Shown here piece by piece: positions 57,300-64,000 of a DNA stretch of 64,000 bases. The notes under the pieces were generated by a model. That model made no database searches and had not been told where the DNA came from. It saw only the letters and a program-made list of their open reading frames with translations. This stretch comes from Allium sativum. Taxonomy: Eukaryota; Streptophyta; Magnoliopsida; Asparagales; Amaryllidaceae. Each line of letters begins with the position of its first letter. The stretch's first letter is position 1. The position numbers were made by a program, and so were the translations under genes. Location: assembly GCA_030737875.1 (NCBI GenBank), contig CM060918.1, positions 768,608,552-768,672,551 on the forward strand, written 5' to 3'.

Positions 57300-57755
57300 T
57301 CTAAGCTAAGGAGAATGCATATCCTACCATCTACTCAATCCATCAAACACGGACATTCATTGTCCTTTAAACAATTTCTAATGATGTATGAGCATATGCA
57401 AAAAGTGTGTGTATATGTTCCCTATCTAATGTATGAACATATGCAAACCATGATAGTGCCATGCATCCAATATGTATGCGAAAGAACCCTATCGACACAT
57501 ACCATATCTACATGAGTGCACAATCATTCACCAAAATGCATCATCCATATGATAACACAATCATTTTACATCCATAAATATAGCTACCTACACACAATTA
57601 TATGCAATATGCAATATGAAGTGACTGAGCCGATCTAGTGTCTAGAGTGTGTGTATATGCATCCACGAGAAACCACTAGCAAACACTTGCATCCACATGC
57701 ATCCATCAATCATAACATGTCTCAAACACATGTTTCAACCATAGGTTTACCCTAT
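57300..57755 (-). other. B2 untranslated region after pol
   Basis: Matches 10790-11240 of B1. Non-coding, with TGTTTGAGACATG and GGATGCA repeats. Confidence 0.75.
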
Positions 57756-58589
57756 CTAAAGGTCAAAAGTACTAACGAGAGGACATACTAAAGATAAGAT
57801 AAGTACTAGACAAACGATAGAGGAGAAGTTAAAAGACATACCCTCAAAAAGGAATGGGTACAATGAACGCATCTTCGCTTCCGTCTCCAAAGTAGCATTG
57901 CTCTCATCTTCTCCCCATTTCACTTTGACTAGTTGAACCTCTCGATTCCTCAATTTCCTAGTCTCTGACCCGAGGACGCGAGTAGGAGCTCGTCGAATAG
58001 TCGCATCACGCTCTACTTCCACTTCTCTAAGCAAGCTCGGCTCTACCACCTCTGCGGTCTCATGTAGGCACTTCCTCAAATGTGACACATGGAATACATC
58101 ATGTACACCACTAAGTCTGTCGGGCAACTCCACCAATGGAATATGCTCTTCCCATGTACCTCCAAAATCTAAGATACATAGCCTCAAAAGGTCTTCTAAA
58201 ATGCGATTCACCCTCCCGGTCTGGCCGTCCGTCTGAGGATGATTTGCGGTGGTCAAACACAACTGAGTCCCTACCGCCTCTTTCAAACTCTTCCAAAACT
58301 CGCTAGTGAAGATAGGATCTCGATCACTCACTATGCTGGAAGGTACACCATGCAATCTAACAATCTCTCGAATGTAGATTGGAGCTAGCCATTGAGCAGT
58401 CCTCTTACTCTTCATGGGTATAAAATGGGCACTCTTAGTAAGTTTGTCTACCCTAACCCAAATTCCCGTATTACACTTCCTCGATCTTGGTAATCCATTG
58501 AAGAAATCCATCGAGACACTATCCCACTTCCATAGCGGAACCTCCAATGGGTGAAGCAACCCACCGGGTTTCTTCTGCTCCGCTTTCAC
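57756..58589 (-). pseudogene. B2 integrase core plus chromovirus tail, catalytic E lost
   Basis: 277-codon open frame downstream of the shared TAG. Core: SVSMD with first D at residue 28, IVSDRDPIFTS with D at 89, and HPQTDGQTGRVN, where residue 125 should be the catalytic E (D-35-E spacing fits exactly) but is G. B1 keeps E here. After PLVEL the frame jumps in-frame to PDRLSGVHDVFHVSHLRKC, so about 200 residues of the usual C-terminal part are missing; the tail REVQLVKVKWGEDESNATL follows. A frame this long in a dead integrase suggests recent insertion, not function. Confidence 0.9.
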
Positions 58590-59092
58590 TTGCTAGCACA
58601 CCAAGCATCTAGCGACATACTCAGCCACATCTTTCTTCATACCGGCCCAAAAGAAAACTCGCTTCATGTCTTGGTACATCTTGTCCCCACCGGGATGAAT
58701 GGTCATCTTCGACCGATGTGCATCATCAAGTATAGCCTTCCTCAAACCCTCGTTTTGCGGTACACAAAGTCTACCGTCTCTACGCAACCACCCCTTACCA
58801 TCTAGGGTGTACCTACTCAAATGGCTGGACGACTCCCCCCCTTATGAGCTTTTCTACTAACTCAACCAACTGTGGGTCGTCTCGCTGTGCCTCGCCAATC
58901 CGTCCCAAAAGAGTAGGCCTAACCTCCAAGGAGGCTAGCAAACCGGGTACAAAGTCAACGGAAGGTCTAAAGTCAAACATAGAAATAAACTCTAAGCTCC
59001 ATCGTTCAACGAACAATGAACTCAAGGACAACCTTTTTCTACTTAAGGCGTCCGCTACCACGTTACCCTTGCCACGGGTATACGCTATCTAA
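58590..59092 (-). pseudogene. B2 RNase H end and integrase zinc-binding domain (broken)
   Basis: Sense order: GFLASYEF, a stop, IAYTRGKGNVVADALSRK; linker to 58813; frame change; then [40 protein letters not shown], i.e. H-H-C-C intact here. TAG directly after CLVC is shared with B1. Confidence 0.86.
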
Positions 59093-59550
59093 AACTCATA
59101 GGATGCTAAGAATCCCATCCACTTTTGCTGTCCTAAGACTATGCGCTCGAAGAGTCTCTAACACTTCCCTAAGATGTAGGGCATGCTTTTCTCCACTTCT
59201 AGAGAAAATCAGGATATTCTCCCATGAAAAATCATCACAACTATCCATCTCTCACGCAGACCACCCTAGTCGAACTCGAAATCCCCCAAATGCAAGCCCC
59301 AAAGGCCTAAACCAGTATCAGACAAACACCCAAGGGATACCTCCTTCGAATTCAGACGACATATGTTAGATGATACTAGTAAAAACGGCTAAATAATTAA
59401 GCCCTTATCCAACTCTGGATGTCCTCGCCAGTCTCACTCCAAAACCACCGTTTATCCCATAACTGGCTTTGCTCAACCTATTGAGCACATACAAAAACTT
59501 ATTTCGCTCCTAGAAAAGACCAAGATGTCATTTACAAAGACCATCACGAT
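59093..59550 (-). other. B2 collapsed RT thumb / RNase H zone
   Basis: Same deleted region as 9206-9452 of B1. It includes [15 protein letters not shown] just after a stop, i.e. the RT active-site box with D changed to N. Confidence 0.65.
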
Positions 59551-60105
59551 CTAATTTAGATACTCCCTGAACACCCTTCTCATCAAATCAATAAAGTATG
59601 CGGGGGCGTTCGTCAAACCAAATGGCATCACCAGCCACTCATAAAAACCATCTGGAGTCCTAAAGGCAGTCTTCTCTATACTTTCCTCAGCCACTCTCAA
59701 CTGACGAAACCCCGTGGCTAAGTCCAACTGCGAAAATACTGAGGCGCCAACTAACTGATCAAAGAGATCATCAATCCTCGGCAATGGGTGTCTATTCTTC
59801 TTTGTGAGTTTATTTAGTTCTCTTTAGCCTACATAAAGTCTGAGGGACCCATCCGCCTTCGTGGCAAAAACTACTGGAGCACCCCACTCCGATATACTTC
59901 GTCTTATGAACCTCTTCTCCAGCAAATCGCCTACTTGCTTATGGAGTTCCCTCCTCTCATGAGGAGCCATGTGGCACACTGGCCAAGATACTGGTTTGGC
60001 ATTGTCTACCAGATATATTCGGAAGTCAATCTCCCGCTCCGGAGGTAAGCCCTTCACCTCCTCAAACACATCTGAGTATTCTCGGACCACTCTAACAGAT
60101 CGCAA
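59551..60105 (-). pseudogene. B2 reverse transcriptase (broken)
   Basis: 59824-60105: GLPPEREIDFRIYLVDN, SEWGAPVVFATKADGSLRL. 59551-59784: [47 protein letters not shown], then a TAG replacing K after REYLN. The catalytic box downstream reads FVND as in B1. Confidence 0.88.
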
Positions 60106-60108
60106 ACT

Positions 60109-60682
60109 CTAGACCGACGTGTCAAGCGATTCTGGATAACTTAGCATAACAGATTCCATGGGATTACAAGAGATCTCGAGAGTGTTACCCAAGCGGGTCG
60201 TAAGCCTAACAACTCTCCTTCCACAAACAAGAACGGCACCATTACTGGATAACCAGTCCATGCCTAAAACTAACCCATAGCCCGTGAAGCCCAAAAAGCA
60301 TCACATCTAAACTCAACGCTAAGTATAGAAACTTTCAAACCCAAACACATCATGGAGCCCCAATTGGGTTTGAAACAACTAAGGGATCATCTACTAAACT
60401 GGTGTCTAAGTGCAGTGACTCAACTAACAATGATGAGATAAACGAACTCGATGCGTCAGAATCAAATAAATTTCGAACCGAATAATAAAGAAATCCAAAT
60501 TCCAACCTAGACGGTTCTATCCCCATCTGGTACACTAGCCGTGAGGGAATACAACTACCCTCCAGGAGATTCCGTACCTTGCCCTTGCCTCTTTGGACAA
60601 TCCTAATAAGGTGTCCTATTCCTCCTAAAAGGATAAATACTAGCCCTCTTCTTCCCATTCTCCACTCGTAACCTCCCATCAA
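60109..60682 (-). pseudogene. B2 protease with gag-end relic (broken)
   Basis: Holds GHLIRIVQRGKGK, LFDSDASSSFIS and LGMDWLSSNGAVLVC in the same two frames as B1. DSD instead of DSG/DTG is shared. Confidence 0.85.
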
Positions 60683-61048
60683 AATGAGGTTTCATCCTTC
60701 ATTAACCAAACAACTATTTGAGCCTTCCTCTCATCGTCTATCCAATAAGTACCTACCAGTCCTCCTCCATCTTGAACCAACTTCTAATCCGACTAACGTC
60801 TAAGTCCCTTAAAGTGGTTTTCCATTCTTATCTATCTTAGAAAGATCATCTATACACGGAGGGGAAACTCAAAACGAGAGAGGAAGAGATTCAAAACGGA
60901 GAACTCGAAAGATAAAATATGGCTATCGGGGATTATGCTTTTCTTTCAAAAACTTTTCTCTTAAAAGACATGTTTTTGAAAATACTCCTTTCAAAAATAT
61001 TCTTAGAAAATAGTTTTTCTAAAAAAATTATCTGTTCTGGTAACCTGG

Positions 61049-61060
61049 CTCTGATACCAC
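61049..61060 (-). other. B2 primer-binding site
   Basis: + strand CTCTGATACCAC just before the 5' LTR end at 61062, i.e. TGGTATCAGAG in sense. Confidence 0.88.
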
Positions 61061-61061
61061 G

Positions 61062-64000
61062 TGTAACACCCCACACCCGCTACGATCACTCACTAAGGGA
61101 ATGCCATAACATCGGTGGAGTATTTTAAGTGAATATAGAACAGAAAAATTACAACAAGACAGATATAAGTAATACTTGAGAATTTAAAACATCATTTCAT
61201 TGCAGCGGAAAGTAAAACATGTTTGGTTACACAAAAACCATAAACAAGAGTCAAGTACATAATATCCATCCTGATAAAACAAAAGTACATAATCCCACTA
61301 CATAACTTAATAGCCATAATAGAAAAGATAAACTGAGCTTTACATCCACGATCCAAGCTCCAAAAGATAGATAAAGCAGTCTGATCAAAGCCAACTAGTG
61401 CTAGGCCCACTCTGAAAACCTGAGGGTTGGGAAAAAGATAAAAAAAACAACGGGGTCAGACATAAGTCTGAGCGAGTCCTATAACCTTAACAATGCAACC
61501 ATTAAAGTAATTAGGGTATGATATAAACAAGGTACGGTACCTCTGGGGATAATGACTACACTAAGTAGCCAACTAAACACAGGATGTACTAAGATATCCG
61601 AAAAGACGCATTTACCCACCCAAGGATAATTCCTACACTGCACCATCCCAGATCTACCCACCCAAGGGTAGTTCCTACACTGCACCACACCAGTTCTACC
61701 CACCCAAGGGTAATTCCTACTCAAGGTTGATCCCACTAAGTGTACTTAGTAATTTTTAATAGTAGTTTCGTGTACCCCTAGCTGACTACATAGGTGCCGT
61801 CTGCCCCTATCTCCACTAGGTGTACCCACTACTCCCCAAGCGATCGGCTCCCTAACGTAGATACCCGTGATGGCCCCACAGTGGGGTGTATCATTCCCCA
61901 AAGTGGCAACCTGATAATATCAACGGTGCACGGCTTATACCTACACGATGCAACAACGTCTTACTTACCAGCCCAGGTCCACACACGCATATGAAACCCG
62001 TTGGACTTGCGTTGCCACCGCTAACCCGTTTTGGCCTCTTACAGTCAAGCCCAATATGTGTGTCCCGTCCTCGACTTGGGTCGAGCCCACAAAGATACGT
62101 TTGGGATATTGGTTGAAATGGGCCCCCACAAGCTACTACTTAAGCTTGTCATTTTATCTAGTGCATCCCACTTAACCCCTTTTAAAAATCATGCCCACTT
62201 ACATGTTAAGGTTTGGTTAAGTCATCTAATCATATTTCAATTGCCACTCAAGGCCCCCACAAGCTACTACTTAAGTTTGTCATTTAATCATATTTCAATT
62301 GCCACTTAAGGCCCCCACAAGCTTCTACTTAAGCTTTTCATTTAATCATATTTCAATTGCCACTTAAGGGACCCACTAGATTTCCACATGCCACCCAAGG
62401 CACTTACTTGGTTCCCACATACCACCCAAGGCACTTACTTAACCCTTTAATCATGTTTAATTACATGTTCCACTTTGGTTAAGTATTCTAATCGTATTTT
62501 CTATTGCCACCCAAGGCAACCCACTAGTTTCCTCATGCCACCCAAGGCACCCCCACTAGTTACTACATGCCACCCAAGGCACCCACTTAACCCCTCATGC
62601 CCCACTACATGATAATTTGGTTAAGTGTTTCTTAATTAATTAATATCGTAACCTTTGTAAAGACCTCTCACATTAGACTGTCTTTTATGGCAGCTGGATA
62701 TGCCGGTTGGTTCCGGGCAGCCTTACACCATAACAGAGTCTAACCTCGTGTCTTTACACTTGTCACGTATTTAGTTTATGACTAAGACCTCTCACATTGG
62801 GCCAATCATTTGTAGCCGCTGGATTTGCCGGTTAGTTCCAGGCAGTCTTATGCTACAAAAGGGTCCAACCTCGTGTCTTAGTCGATTAATTACACCTAAT
62901 TAATCACCCCCATAATTTGTATTAATTATCCCTAATTAATTACCAATTTCAAGAATATGTGTAAATTCCCAATTCCATAATATAGGTAGACCTAACTTAA
63001 TAGGTAAATTCCCAATTATGTCCATTCACTTTATGTTATGCTTAAGCATACCCATTTCACACCATTTTATTAACATGCATATTAACCCCATCGTTCCCCA
63101 CGTAATTCGTTCTCATAACATGACATAATAAAGGGAAGATTCATCACAAATGCCATGGGTTTAGCCAATCATAGCATATAACTTTATCATGGGTTTAAAA
63201 GGTGTCAACTTGCATATATGAGCATACATTAAACCCAACTAGCATTTAACCCAAACTTGCATGAAGCACATATGTCACAAATGGGGTAACTTGCATATGA
63301 TTCTTATGTCATACAAAGGTGTGAACTTGCATAGCATGTCACATGTTAACTTGCATATAACCAAACACATAACTTGCATAACATGTTACATATGATCTTG
63401 CATATAATCATGCACATAACTTGCATATAACCAAACACATAACTTGCATAACATGTTACATATGAACTTGCATATAATCATGCACATAACTTGCATATAA
63501 CCAAACACATAACTTGCATAACATGTTACATATGAACTTGCATATAATCATGCACATAACTTGCATATAACCAAACACATAACTTGCATAACATGTTACA
63601 TATGAACTTGCATATAATCATGCACATAACTTGCATATAACCAAACACATAACTTGCATAACATGTTACATATGAACTTGCATATAATCATGCACATAAC
63701 TTGCATATAACCAAACACATAACTTGCATAACATGTTACATATGAACTTGCATATAATCATGCACATAACTTGCATTACATGTTACATATGAACTTGCAT
63801 ATAATCTCACATATAGCTTGCATAACATGTTACATATGAACTTGCATGTAATCTCACATATAGCTTGCATAACATGTTACATATGAATCAATGTTCAACA
63901 TAGTGTTTTGCATAATGAGCATCATAAAACATAGCATTAAACTTGCATACATATAGCATAAAACTCGCAAAACACGCAACATACACTATACTAAACTTGC
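61062..64000 (-). repeat. Element B2 5' LTR, partial (runs off the window)
   Basis: Matches 53485 onward. Modules at 62657-62757 (P3 TTATGGT/GCCATAA, G-U pair) and 62780-62883. One of the three CCTATTAAGTTAGGTCTACC repeats is reduced near 62950-63000. The window ends in the region before the 70-bp array start, so U3 and the TATA box are outside. Confidence 0.93.

Larger units (their letters stand above)
53485..64000 (-). mobile_element. Element B2: second defective Tekay/Del-like copy, inserted in C3
   Basis: - strand. 3' LTR 53485-57264, internal 57265-61061 (3797 bp), 5' LTR from 61062 to beyond the window. The left flank is AATTA (53480-53484); the same five bases are expected after the far LTR end. 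The insertion site differs from B1, so the two are separate transposition events. The internal region has the same gag loss, the same RNase H and integrase deletions and the same active-site changes as B1. Confidence 0.93.

Overview
This window is plant nuclear repeat DNA. I see no intact cellular gene, no tRNA, rRNA or CRISPR array, and no bacterial feature. Almost every base belongs to Ty3/gypsy-type LTR retrotransposons or their remnants: TG...CA ends starting TGTAACA, a TGGTATCAGAGC primer-binding site (plant initiator tRNA-Met type), a purine-rich tract before the 3' LTR, and decayed gag/pol. Where pol survives (family B) it has the integrase and C-terminal tail of the Tekay/Del chromovirus group. 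The host is probably a large-genome seed plant and the region probably heterochromatin; the species cannot be read from this sequence.

Layout. Family names A-E are mine. Element A (+ strand, 1-42099; its 5' LTR starts left of the window) is split by element D (- strand, 1751-36498). D's 3' LTR is split by element B1 (+, 3788-27964, perfect 5-bp target duplication ATGAC). B1's 3' LTR is split by element C1 (+, 11238-25446). That makes a four-level nest A > D > B1 > C1. Right of A lie palindrome-rich fragments of another element (E, 42100-43941) and a poorly classified AT-rich piece (43942-44865). Next comes a degenerate C-related LTR on the - strand (C3, about 44866 to beyond 53484). C3 was invaded by a C-related solo LTR (C2, 46081-51367) and by a second B copy on the - strand (B2, 53485 to beyond 64000).

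None of these elements could replicate alone. A keeps a broken gag and scraps of protease. D keeps only a protease scrap. C1 is a roughly 6.7-kb LTR pair around a 1.04-kb non-coding core. B1 and B2 keep a gag-less pol whose protease and reverse transcriptase active sites carry the same substitutions and the same stop codon in both insertions. They must have been moved by enzymes supplied in trans.

The most notable signal is in the LTRs. Families A, B and D each carry, about 1.4-1.5 kb (D) to 1.8-2 kb (A, B) from the LTR start, a tandem pair of roughly 100-nt modules. Each module folds into a stacked hairpin (P1-P2-P3 and a CCGG-capped P4). Stem sequences differ between modules and families but change in complementary pairs, while the loops stay conserved. 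The pattern resembles a selected cis-acting RNA, perhaps a shared packaging or dimerisation signal of these parasitic elements. Other recurring structures are a covarying hairpin before the polypurine tract, family-specific palindrome arrays upstream of each TATA box, and a covarying hairpin at the predicted RNA 5' end of family C.
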